Assembly: GCA_013289985.1 (NCBI GenBank)
Contig: JABCYW010000047.1
Coordinates: 1 to 39,631, forward strand
From: Betaproteobacteria bacterium
Lineage (GTDB): Bacteria > Pseudomonadota > Gammaproteobacteria > Burkholderiales > Burkholderiaceae_C
DNA: 39,631 nucleotides
Direction of reading: 5' to 3'
Shown here: positions 1 to 6,694 of the stretch, in pieces
How positions within the stretch are numbered: position 1 is the stretch's first letter
How the letters are laid out: each line of letters begins with the position of its first letter
Position numbers and translations under genes: made by a program
Notes under the pieces: generated by a model
The model's database searches: none
Seen by the model: the letters and a program-made list of their open reading frames with translations, nothing else
Told to the model about the DNA's origin: nothing

Positions 1-1644
1 CGGCTGCGGCGCGAGGCGCGCAACGTGTTCCTGGTGGGCTCAGGCGAAGATCCGGCGCAGCAGCGCAAGCCCATCTTCGAGATCGAGCACTCCACGCTGT
101 CCGACTGCCTGGCCTATTTCGAGCAGTTGCACCTGGAGGGCGCGCGTGCCGACATCGCCGACAAGGTGGTGCGCGAGATCCGCAGCCGCCTCACCTTCCT
201 GAACAACGTGGGCCTGAACTACCTGAGCCTCGATCGCAGCGCCGACACGCTCTCGGGCGGCGAGGCGCAGCGCATCCGGCTCGCATCGCAGATCGGCTCC
301 GGCCTCACCGGCGTGATGTACGTGCTCGACGAGCCGTCCATCGGCCTGCACCAACGCGACAACGATCGCCTGATCGCCACGCTGCGCCACCTGCGCGACC
401 TCGGCAACTCGGTGCTGGTGGTGGAGCACGACGAGGACATGATCCGCGCCTCCGAGTTCTGCATCGACATGGGCCCGGGCGCCGGGCGCCACGGTGGGCA
501 GGTGATCGCGCAGGGCACGCCCGACGAGGTCGCGGCCAATCCCGACTCGCTCACCGGCAAGTACCTCTCGCGCGTGCTCCGCATCGAGGTGCCGGCCGAA
601 CGCCATCCGTGGCGCGACGAGCCCCAGGACGACGATCCGCAGAACGCCACCCGGCTGCGCCTGCGCGGCGCGCGCGGCAACAACCTGAAGAACGTGACGG
701 TGGACATTCCGGTGGGCCTGTTCACCTGCGTCACCGGGGTCTCGGGCTCGGGCAAGTCCACGCTGGTCAACGACACGCTCTACACCGCCGTCGCGCGCGA
801 GTTGTACGGCAGCCACGCCGAGCCCGCGCCGCACGACGCGCTGGAGGGCCTGGAGGCGTTCGACAAGGTGATCAACGTCGACCAGAGCCCCATCGGCCGC
901 ACGCCGCGCTCGAATCCGGCCACCTACACCGGCCTGTTCACCCCCATCCGCGAGATGTTCGCCGAGGTGCCGGCGGCGCGCGAGCGCGGCTACGGGCCGG
1001 GCCGCTTTTCGTTCAACGTGTCGGGCGGCCGCTGCGAGAGCTGCCAGGGCGACGGCGTGCTGAAGGTGGAGATGCACTTCCTGCCCGACGTCTACGTGCC
1101 CTGCGACATCTGCCACGGCAAGCGCTACAACCGCGAGACGCTGGAGGTTCTCTACAAGGGCAAGCACATCGCCCAGGTGCTGGAGCTGACGGTGGAGGAC
1201 GCACTGGAGTTCTTCAGCGCGGTGCCCAACATCGCGCGCAAGCTGCAGACGCTGCTGGACGTGGGCCTGGGCTACATCACGCTGGGCCAGAGCGCCACCA
1301 CGCTGTCGGGCGGCGAGGCCCAGCGCGTGAAGCTCGCGCTGGAGCTGAGCAAGCGCGACACCGGCCGCACGCTCTACATCCTCGACGAGCCCACCACGGG
1401 CCTGCACTTCGCCGACATCCAGCTGCTGCTCACCGTGCTGCACCAGCTGCGCGACGCCGGCAACACCATCGTGGTCATCGAGCACAACCTGGACGTCATC
1501 AAGACGGCCGACTGGGTGATCGACATGGGCCCCGAGGGCGGCGCCGGCGGCGGCACGGTGGTGGTAGAGGGCACGCCGGAGGACGTGGCGGCCTGCCCGG
1601 CGAGCCACACCGGAACGTACCTGGCGCGGCTGCTCGGCGAGTGA
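1..1644 (+). CDS. uvrA: Excinuclease ABC subunit A, C-terminal part
   Basis: This is the 3' portion (about 547 codons) of the UvrA damage-recognition ATPase of nucleotide excision repair; the start lies left of the window. The visible part opens near the end of the first ATPase half. It contains the first ABC signature and Walker B ([12 protein letters not shown], then [10 protein letters not shown]), the second Walker A (GVSGSGKST, near base 745), the second zinc finger (CESCQGDG ... [10 protein letters not shown], bases 1033-1130), and the second signature and Walker B ([12 protein letters not shown], then [13 protein letters not shown]). Full-length UvrA is about 940 residues, so a little over half is present and the reading frame is intact. 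It ends with TGA at 1642-1644, ten bases before the stop of the convergent GGDEF gene. UvrA acts in the cytoplasm as a dimer with UvrB. Identification is secure. Confidence 0.98.
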   Translation, partial: RLRREARNVFLVGSGEDPAQQRKPIFEIEHSTLSDCLAYFEQLHLEGARADIADKVVREIRSRLTFLNNVGLNYLSLDRSADTLSGGEAQRIRLASQIGSGLTGVMYVLDEPSIGLHQRDNDRLIATLRHLRDLGNSVLVVEHDEDMIRASEFCIDMGPGAGRHGGQVIAQGTPDEVAANPDSLTGKYLSRVLRIEVPAERHPWRDEPQDDDPQNATRLRLRGARGNNLKNVTVDIPVGLFTCVTGVSGSGKSTLVNDTLYTAVARELYGSHAEPAPHDALEGLEAFDKVINVDQSPIGRTPRSNPATYTGLFTPIREMFAEVPAARERGYGPGRFSFNVSGGRCESCQGDGVLKVEMHFLPDVYVPCDICHGKRYNRETLEVLYKGKHIAQVLELTVEDALEFFSAVPNIARKLQTLLDVGLGYITLGQSATTLSGGEAQRVKLALELSKRDTGRTLYILDEPTTGLHFADIQLLLTVLHQLRDAGNTIVVIEHNLDVIKTADWVIDMGPEGGAGGGTVVVEGTPEDVAACPASHTGTYLARLLGE

Positions 1645-1653
1645 AGAGCAGGC

Positions 1654-2772
1654 TCAGCCGGCGCTGACCACCCGGTCGCGCCCGTTGTCCTTGGCCTGGC
1701 GCAGCGCCGCGCCGGCCCGCGCCAGCCAGGCCGGTGCCGGTTCGCCCTCGCGCGCCCGCGCCAGCCCGACCGAGAGCGTCACGCGCTCCGCGTCGCCCTG
1801 CTCCGGCCGGCGGATGCGGGCGCCGCCGATCTGGGCCCGCACGCGATCGGCCAGCAGGAGCGCCGCGGCGGCGTCGAGGCCGGGCACCAGCAGCCCGAAC
1901 GCCTCGCCGTCCACCCGCGCGAGCGTGGCGCCGGCGGGCACCAGCCCGAGCAGGGCGTCGGCCACCGCCTTGAGCACCTGGTCGCCGAATTCCCGGCCGT
2001 AGGCCTCGTTGATGCGCTGGAAGCGGTCGATGTCGGCCATCAGCAGCCAGGTGCCGCGCGTCTCCGGCGGCGCAGCGCCCGCGGGCGCCTTCGCCGCGTC
2101 GATGGCGGCCCGCGCATCGCGGGCGCCCGCCGCCGGCGCGGCCGGCGCGGCGAGGCAGGCCGCCACCGCCTGGTCGAACGCGCGCCGGTTGGACAGGCCG
2201 GTGAGCGAATCGCGCAGCGAATCCTCGCGGGCGCGGCGCACCTCCTCGCGCAGCCGGTCGATCTCGCGCCGGCTGTCGGCCAGGCGCTGCTGCAGGCCGC
2301 CGATCTGGCTGCGCATCGTGCCGGTGTCGGCGATCACCTCGGCGACGACGTCGGCCAGCTTCCGGGGCGGCGGGCCGTTGTGGGCGGCGTCGTCGATACC
2401 CCTGGCGGTATCGCCACGAACCAGGGCACCGGCCAGCTGCGCCAGCGAGGCGCTGTAGCGCGCCGCGTGGGCGCCGGCCGCGCCGGCGGCATCGCCGATG
2501 CCGCCGAGCACGCGCTGCATCTGGTCGACGACGCGCCGGGCGGCCTCCGGCGTGACGTCCGCCACGTGGCGCGCGAACAGGGCGTGGGTGGCGAACTCGT
2601 CGAGCGCGCCCTCGCGCGCCAGGTGCTCGTCGATCGCGGCGCGCAGCGGCGGATTGGTCTGCGCGACGTAGTCGAACCAGATGGCGTAGCTGACGGGATG
2701 CAGCCCGGCCTGCTGGCGCGACATCCACGGCAACGCCTGGCGCAGCAGCTCGGTGCTGCGCTCGATGCTCAT
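1654..2772 (-). CDS. GGDEF-domain protein with degenerate active site (DGEAF)
   Basis: A 372-residue protein with no predicted membrane segment. The N-terminal half (about 1-165) is a helical region of unknown function containing HPVSYAIWFDYV. A charged, probably coiled-coil linker (about 165-188) leads into a C-terminal GGDEF domain that starts at DSLTGLSNRRAF. The first metal-binding Asp is present (LLMADIDRF), but the signature that should read GG(D/E)EF is DGEAF (about residues 288-292). The usually essential fourth-position Glu is therefore Ala, and no RxxD inhibitory site precedes it. It is probably not an active diguanylate cyclase and may instead bind GTP or c-di-GMP, or act through protein contacts. 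ATG at 2772 is preferred because a GAGA sequence lies six bases upstream; TTG at 2784 is an alternative. A terminator separates it from the SWIB gene upstream. Confidence 0.85.
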   Translation of the reverse strand: MSIERSTELLRQALPWMSRQQAGLHPVSYAIWFDYVAQTNPPLRAAIDEHLAREGALDEFATHALFARHVADVTPEAARRVVDQMQRVLGGIGDAAGAAGAHAARYSASLAQLAGALVRGDTARGIDDAAHNGPPPRKLADVVAEVIADTGTMRSQIGGLQQRLADSRREIDRLREEVRRAREDSLRDSLTGLSNRRAFDQAVAACLAAPAAPAAGARDARAAIDAAKAPAGAAPPETRGTWLLMADIDRFQRINEAYGREFGDQVLKAVADALLGLVPAGATLARVDGEAFGLLVPGLDAAAALLLADRVRAQIGGARIRRPEQGDAERVTLSVGLARAREGEPAPAWLARAGAALRQAKDNGRDRVVSAG

Positions 2773-2952
2773 TTCGTATCTCAATCAGACCTCAACAACG
2801 GTGTTTATAAAGGGCCGCCCTCGCTCACGGAGACCGTGACGGGGCGCACTCCTGTCGTGCATTCTGCCTGTGCGTCACACGCGGTTACGTGACGTCCATC
2901 GCGCCGGGGAGGGAATTGGCCAGGACGTCCCGTCCAGCCCATGCGCGCAGGC

Positions 2953-2992
2953 AAAAAAAACCGGCGCGGCGACTTTCGTCGCGGCGCCGGTT
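2953..2992 (-). terminator. Rho-independent terminator after the SWIB gene
   Basis: Inverted arms at 2959-2973 and 2978-2992 form a 15-bp stem with one internal mismatch and a TTTC/GAAA loop. On the minus strand the stem is followed by eight consecutive T (2953-2960). It lies 43 bases past the stop of the SWIB gene and before the GGDEF gene, so it should end the SWIB transcript. Confidence 0.9.
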
Positions 2993-3034
2993 CCGGGCGT
3001 TGCGCTGGCGGCCGGCTGCGCGGCCGCGCGGCGA

Positions 3035-3454
3035 TCAGCTCAGGTGGCTGTTGATCAGCTTGGTCATCTCGAACATCGAGACTTGCGCCTTCTTGAAGAT
3101 TTCCTTCAGCTTGGCGTCGGCGTTGATCATCGTGCGCTTGGCCTTGTCCTGCAGGCCGTTCTTCTTGATGTACTCCCACACCTTCTTGGTGACCTCGGTG
3201 CGCGGGATCGGCGTGGCGCCGATCACGGCCGCCAGCGTCGGCGAAGGCGTCATCGCCTTCATGAACGCGGCGTTGGGAGTGCGCTTCTTGGCCGGAGCGG
3301 CCTTCTTCGCGGGAGCAGCCGCCTTCTTGGCCGGCGCTGCCTTCTTCGCGGGAGCAGCGGCCTTCTTTGCCGGTGCAGCCTTCTTCGCGGCCGGAGCGGC
3401 CTTCTTGGCCGGAGCCTTCTTGGCCGGGGCGGCCTTCTTCGTTGCAGTTGCCAT
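3035..3454 (-). CDS. SWIB/MDM2-domain protein with histone H1-like Lys/Ala tail
   Basis: A 139-residue basic protein. Residues 1-57 are a low-complexity tail of AAPAKK-type repeats resembling bacterial histone H1-like proteins. Residues from about 62 to the end form a SWIB/MDM2 fold (motifs PRTEVTKKVWEYIKKN and DAKLKEIF). Proteins of this architecture are common in Burkholderiales and are thought to associate with DNA; SWIB domains were first known from eukaryotic chromatin factors and chlamydiae. A nucleoid or DNA-binding role is inferred, not shown. ATG 3454 is chosen over the ATG at 3472 because GGAGAG lies just upstream and because the repeat tail starts there. The tail's DNA is built of near-identical 12-15 bp units and so is prone to length variation. 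A strong terminator follows. Confidence 0.93.
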   Translation of the reverse strand: MATATKKAAPAKKAPAKKAAPAAKKAAPAKKAAAPAKKAAPAKKAAAPAKKAAPAKKRTPNAAFMKAMTPSPTLAAVIGATPIPRTEVTKKVWEYIKKNGLQDKAKRTMINADAKLKEIFKKAQVSMFEMTKLINSHLS

Positions 3455-3680
3455 GTTGATTCTCTCCATCAAGAGGTTTTGATGCGCCGGGGTCTGGGTG
3501 AGGGTCGCGTGAACCCTCGTTTCTCTGCAGATCTCAGCGAAACGAATGGTACTGCCTCACGCAGGGCGTGAGAAGCCACTTCACCTATGAAAATCGTCAA
3601 ACTCACGAGGGAAACGCATGTTTTTGTCTCCTGGAGGCGTCATTCGGCCCCGCAGAGCGGGAATCGATGCGGGAAATCGT

Positions 3681-3696
3681 ATACCCCTGGCGGTAT
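3681..3696. promoter_or_regulatory. CsoR-like quasi-palindrome ATACCCCTGGCGGTAT
   Basis: This 16-bp element has 5-bp arms ATACC/GGTAT and a G/C-rich centre, the general layout of operators bound by CsoR/RcnR/FrmR-type metal or stress repressors. Exactly the same 16 bases occur inside the GGDEF gene at 2396-2411. No CsoR-family gene is in the window, so the assignment rests on resemblance only and chance cannot be excluded. Confidence 0.25.
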
Positions 3697-3842
3697 TTTG
3701 CGTTTCGCCGCGCGCGCTCGCGAAAGACGCGCGGCGCGCTTTTCCGCGGCGCCGGAGCGCGCGCGCACCCGGGTTGTCCCGCACGCGGCGCGGCGCGGGC
3801 ACGCCGCCTGCAGGTCCGCGAATCGCACGCCGACATCGCCGC

Positions 3843-3872
3843 GTGACGGATGGCGCGCGCTTGCCCCACAAT
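3843..3872 (+). promoter_or_regulatory. Possible sigma-70 promoter for the small membrane protein
   Basis: GTGACG (3843-3848) and CACAAT (3867-3872) are separated by 18 bases and match the -35 and -10 consensus at four of six positions each. Transcription would start roughly 25 bases before the ATG at 3904. This is a weak prediction from sequence only. Confidence 0.35.
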
Positions 3873-3903
3873 CCGGCGGAGATCCAACCAACGTCCACCC
3901 GTC

Positions 3904-4254
3904 ATGAAACTCATCGTCCGCTGGCTGCTGCTGGCCGCCGCGCTGTTGCTCGTGGCGCACCTGCTGCCCGGCGTCTCCGTCAAGAGCTTCGGCTCCGCGC
4001 TGGTCGCGGCGCTGGTACTGGGCCTGCTCAACATGCTCGTCCGGCCGCTGCTGGTGCTGCTCACGCTGCCCGTCACGGTGCTCACGCTGGGCCTGTTCCT
4101 GTTCGTGATCAACGCGCTGATGTTCTGGGCGGCCGCCGGATTGCTGGACGGTTTCCGCGTCGACGGCTTCGGCTCAGCGCTGATCGGCTCGGTGATCTAC
4201 AGCGTCGCGTCCACGATCATCGACGTCGCCATCGAGCACCTGTTCGAGGACTGA
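3904..4254 (+). CDS. Small four-helix membrane protein of the phage holin 4_2 family
   Basis: A 116-residue hydrophobic protein with about four membrane segments: KLIVRWLLLAAALLLVAHLL, then SALVAALVLGLLNMLVRPLL, then LPVTVLTLGLFLFVINALMF, then a C-terminal segment around SALIGSVIYSVASTIID. The NxLVRPLLxxLxLPxxxLTLGLF pattern is that of the widespread family annotated as phage holin family 4 superfamily 2. Despite the name, these are mostly chromosomal inner-membrane proteins of unknown function, and nothing here suggests a prophage. ATG 3904 is used because the family starts at this MKL; no clear ribosome site precedes it. The stop codon runs directly into a long hairpin shared with the convergent protease gene. 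Confidence 0.85.
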   Translation: MKLIVRWLLLAAALLLVAHLLPGVSVKSFGSALVAALVLGLLNMLVRPLLVLLTLPVTVLTLGLFLFVINALMFWAAAGLLDGFRVDGFGSALIGSVIYSVASTIIDVAIEHLFED

Positions 4255-4304
4255 GAACGTGTGAATGGACCCGCTCGGGCATGTCGGGTTCGTTCACACG
4301 TTCT
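4254..4304. terminator. Long hairpin between convergent genes
   Basis: Perfect 12-bp inverted arms (AGAACGTGTGAA at 4254-4265, TTCACACGTTCT at 4293-4304) continue inward through two G-U wobbles to ACCCG/CGGGT, giving a 20-bp RNA stem with an 11-base loop (4274-4284). It fills the space between the stop of the membrane protein (4254) and that of the M48 protease (4310). Neither side has a T tract, so it is not a standard intrinsic terminator. A bidirectional RNA-end stabiliser or a repeat element is equally possible. Confidence 0.6.
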
Positions 4305-4309
4305 GAACC

Positions 4310-6013
4310 TCACTGCCGGTCGGGATCGCCGCGCGAGTTCTTCAGCAGCTCGCGCCGCTCCGCCTCGAGTTCGCGCAGCCGCGAATCGATGATCGAGGCC
4401 TCCACGAAATCGACGCCGCCGGCGGTGCGCGTCAGCTTCTGGCCCGCGCGGAAACGGTCGATCGCGCCGATCAGGTCGCCCTGCGCGGCGTGCACCTCGG
4501 CCTCGGCGCGGATCGCGCGCAGCTTCTGGCCGAGCGGCTCGGCGCACTGCGCCAGCAGCGTCCACGCGAGCACGTCGCGCGGATGCTCGGCGACCCAGGT
4601 CTGCAGCGCCTCCAGCGACTGCTGAAGCGCGGCGCCGGCCGTGCGGTCGTGTGCGGCGGCGCGAGCGATCGAACCCTGGGCGCGCGCCATCGTCTCGGGG
4701 CGCGAGCGGGCATTGCCGAGCGCGGCCACGCTCACGACGATCGCCGCCGGGTCGCGCTTGCCCACCGCATCCTCCACGCGCAGCAGCGCGAAATCGCGCG
4801 CCACTTCGGGCTCGATCGGGTAAAGGCGCGGCCTCACGGTGACGAGCGCGGGCGGGTTCGGCGCAATGCCCGCGCTCTCGGTGGCCTGGCGCGGCGGCCC
4901 GGCGGCGATCGCGGCATCGCGTGCCTGCTGCTCGACCGCGGCGGCGTGCGCCGCCATCACCTCCTGCGCCGTCGCCAGCATCGCCTCGGCCGAGGCGAAG
5001 TCGCGCAGCTCGATCGACGCCAGCGTGCCGCCGTACAGCGTGCCCAGGCGTTCGGCGTCGTTCAGCGGAATGTTCAGGCGCGCCTGGCCCTGCATGCGGC
5101 GCAGCGCGACGTCGGAGGTGTCCATCAGCGCGCGGGCGCGGGCCCGCATCAGCGAATGCTCGGTGATGTGCGACTGGGCCGGATCCTGCGGCAACCCTTC
5201 GCGCGCGCGCAGGCGAGCCGCCGAGATGCGCTCGATCGTCAACGGGTGCGAGCGCAGCCAGGGGTACTGGTTGCTGTCGTTGAGCCGGCTGACTTCCTCC
5301 AGGCGCCCGAACATGTCGGCCATGCCCGACGGCGCGAAGCCGGCGTCGGTCATCACGTCCTGGCCGAAGGTGTCGGCCTCGGTCTCCATCTGGCGCGAGA
5401 AGGTGAGCTGGCCGGTGGCCATCGCGGCCTGGCCGGACGTGATCACGGCCATGGGCGCGTCCGCGTTGCGCGCCCGGGCCGAGAAGATCAGGCCGATCAG
5501 CATCGCCGCCATCGTCATCATGCTCTGGTGCGAGTTGGCCACCATGCTGCGCGCGATGTGGCGCTGGGTGATGTGCGACAGCTCGTGGCCCAGCACCGAG
5601 GCCATCTCGTCGCGCGTGCCCGCCTGCGCGATCAGCCCCAGGTTCACGCCCATGTAGCCGCCGGGCAGCGCGAACGCGTTGAACTCGGGGTCGTTGACGA
5701 GGAAGGGTTCCCACGCCAGCTTCTCCTCCTGCTCGGGGCTGATGTTGCCGCGCTTGAGGGCCGCCTCGTGCAGCCGCAGGAAGATGCCCATCAGGTACTG
5801 GTAGAGCACCGGGTCGTCGATGACCGCGGGATCCGGCCGGATCTGGCGCATGATCTGCTCGCCCAGCTTGCGCTCGTCGTCGAGGCTGAAGCTGTCGGAC
5901 TCGGCTTCGCCGAGCGCCGGCAGGTTCAGCTGGGCGGCAGGCGCCGCGGGCACGATGAACGCGTTCAGCACGAGGCAGGCAGCGGCGGCGAGGGTGGCGA
6001 GTTTCGGGCGCAA
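4310..6013 (-). CDS. M48 family periplasmic metalloprotease with TPR region (BepA-like)
   Basis: A 567-residue exported zinc protease. A signal peptide occupies about residues 1-27 (hydrophobic core LATLAAAACLVLNAFIV, then PAAPAA). The M48 catalytic domain carries HELSH at 143-147 and the third-ligand region METEADTFG at about 209-217. A long Ala-rich helical C-terminal half (about 270-560) resembles the TPR region of BepA/YfgC. BepA homologues degrade or help assemble outer-membrane proteins such as LptD in the periplasm, and this role is inferred by similarity. The start is TTG at 6013: GGAAAG sits eight bases upstream and the next residues form the signal peptide. It is divergent from moaC and convergent with the small membrane protein. 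Confidence 0.93.
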   Translation of the reverse strand: MRPKLATLAAAACLVLNAFIVPAAPAAQLNLPALGEAESDSFSLDDERKLGEQIMRQIRPDPAVIDDPVLYQYLMGIFLRLHEAALKRGNISPEQEEKLAWEPFLVNDPEFNAFALPGGYMGVNLGLIAQAGTRDEMASVLGHELSHITQRHIARSMVANSHQSMMTMAAMLIGLIFSARARNADAPMAVITSGQAAMATGQLTFSRQMETEADTFGQDVMTDAGFAPSGMADMFGRLEEVSRLNDSNQYPWLRSHPLTIERISAARLRAREGLPQDPAQSHITEHSLMRARARALMDTSDVALRRMQGQARLNIPLNDAERLGTLYGGTLASIELRDFASAEAMLATAQEVMAAHAAAVEQQARDAAIAAGPPRQATESAGIAPNPPALVTVRPRLYPIEPEVARDFALLRVEDAVGKRDPAAIVVSVAALGNARSRPETMARAQGSIARAAAHDRTAGAALQQSLEALQTWVAEHPRDVLAWTLLAQCAEPLGQKLRAIRAEAEVHAAQGDLIGAIDRFRAGQKLTRTAGGVDFVEASIIDSRLRELEAERRELLKNSRGDPDRQ

Positions 6014-6043
6014 GTGAGAAGCTTTCCAGTCCGGCTAGCGGTG

Positions 6044-6072
6044 CCGACGCGGCGGCACACGGTCGCTATGAT
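6044..6072 (+). promoter_or_regulatory. Possible moaC promoter
   Basis: TATGAT at 6067-6072 is a good -10 match (five of six). With a 17-base spacer the -35 would be CCGACG at 6044-6049, which is weak. It lies in the 136-bp gap between the divergent protease and moaC genes. Confidence 0.35.
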
Positions 6073-6149
6073 GACACCGCCATGTATCGGCCGTGTAGCG
6101 CGCGTCCGCGGCCCCACGCGGTCGGATCCCCATGCCCCTCCAAGGTTCC

Positions 6150-6653
6150 ATGAACGACAGCCCCGAATCTTCCGCCGCCGCCGGCCTCACGCACTTCGAC
6201 GCCCAGGGCCAGGCCCACATGGTGGACGTCGGCGGCAAGCCCGAGACCCGCCGCGTCGCGCGCGCCGCGGGCTCCATCCGCATGCAGCCGGCCACGCTGG
6301 CCGCCATCGCCGGCGGCCACGCGAAGAAGGGCGACGTGCTGGGCATCGCCCGCATCGCCGCCATCCAGGCCGCCAAGCGCACCGCCGACCTGGTGCCGCT
6401 GTGCCACCCGCTGCCGCTGACGCACGTGCAGGTGGACTTCGTCATCGACGCGCACGCGAACGCCGTGCACTGCACCGTGCAGTGCGAGACCCTGGGCCGC
6501 ACCGGCGTCGAGATGGAGGCCCTGACGGCCGTCCAGGTGGGCCTGCTGACCATCTATGACATGGTCAAGGCGATCGACCGCGGCATGGTGATGGGGGACA
6601 TCCGGGTGCTGGAAAAGCACGGCGGGAAGTCGGGCGACTGGACGGCGCCCTGA
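6150..6653 (+). CDS. moaC: Cyclic pyranopterin monophosphate synthase
   Basis: A 167-residue protein. MoaC converts 3',8-cyclo-7,8-dihydro-GTP, made by MoaA, to cyclic pyranopterin monophosphate in molybdenum-cofactor synthesis. Family motifs are all present: [11 protein letters not shown] near the N terminus, [16 protein letters not shown] (78-93), [10 protein letters not shown] (119-128), and the active-site stretch [11 protein letters not shown] (136-146) with the catalytic Asp and Lys (D137, K140). The family usually has YDMCKA; Cys is Val here. Length matches the family. ATG 6150 is preferred to ATG 6132 because AAGG lies five bases upstream. It stands alone here, with no other moa genes nearby. 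A hairpin downstream is shared with the convergent ligase gene. Confidence 0.97.
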   Translation: MNDSPESSAAAGLTHFDAQGQAHMVDVGGKPETRRVARAAGSIRMQPATLAAIAGGHAKKGDVLGIARIAAIQAAKRTADLVPLCHPLPLTHVQVDFVIDAHANAVHCTVQCETLGRTGVEMEALTAVQVGLLTIYDMVKAIDRGMVMGDIRVLEKHGGKSGDWTAP

Positions 6654-6657
6654 CGCA

Positions 6658-6687
6658 CAAATGAAAAGGCCCGCATCGCGCGGGCCT
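6658..6687 (-). terminator. Terminator of the ligase cluster, also downstream of moaC
   Basis: Perfect 8-bp arms AGGCCCGC (6667-6674) and GCGGGCCT (6680-6687) enclose a 5-base loop. On the minus strand the stem is followed by TTTCATTTG, which fits an intrinsic terminator for the ligase gene ending at 6695. The same hairpin follows moaC on the plus strand, but there without a T tract. Confidence 0.8.
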
Positions 6688-6694
6688 CGTGCCT

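Larger units (their letters stand above)
3455..3903. other. Intergenic region with two palindromes, no gene seen
   Basis: This 449-bp divergent intergenic region holds no convincing gene; reading frames here lack ribosome sites or recognisable protein features. It carries a perfect 7-bp inverted repeat with a 3-base spacer at 3556-3572 (CTCACGC-AGG-GCGTGAG) upstream of the SWIB gene. It also holds a 16-bp quasi-palindrome at 3681-3696 (ATACCCCTGGCGGTAT), described separately. A possible promoter for the plus-strand membrane protein lies at its right end. Confidence 0.6.

Noticed and set aside
3290-3454. Repetitive 12-15 bp units as a CRISPR or minisatellite
   Set aside because: They are in-frame codons for the Lys/Ala repeats of the SWIB protein, with no unique spacers.
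3568-3846. A 92-codon plus-strand frame in the SWIB upstream region
   Set aside because: There is no ribosome site or recognisable sequence, and it crosses palindromic control elements.
3904-4254. Phage holin as a sign of a prophage
   Set aside because: The family name is misleading: it contains mostly chromosomal membrane proteins, and no other phage gene or attachment site is nearby.
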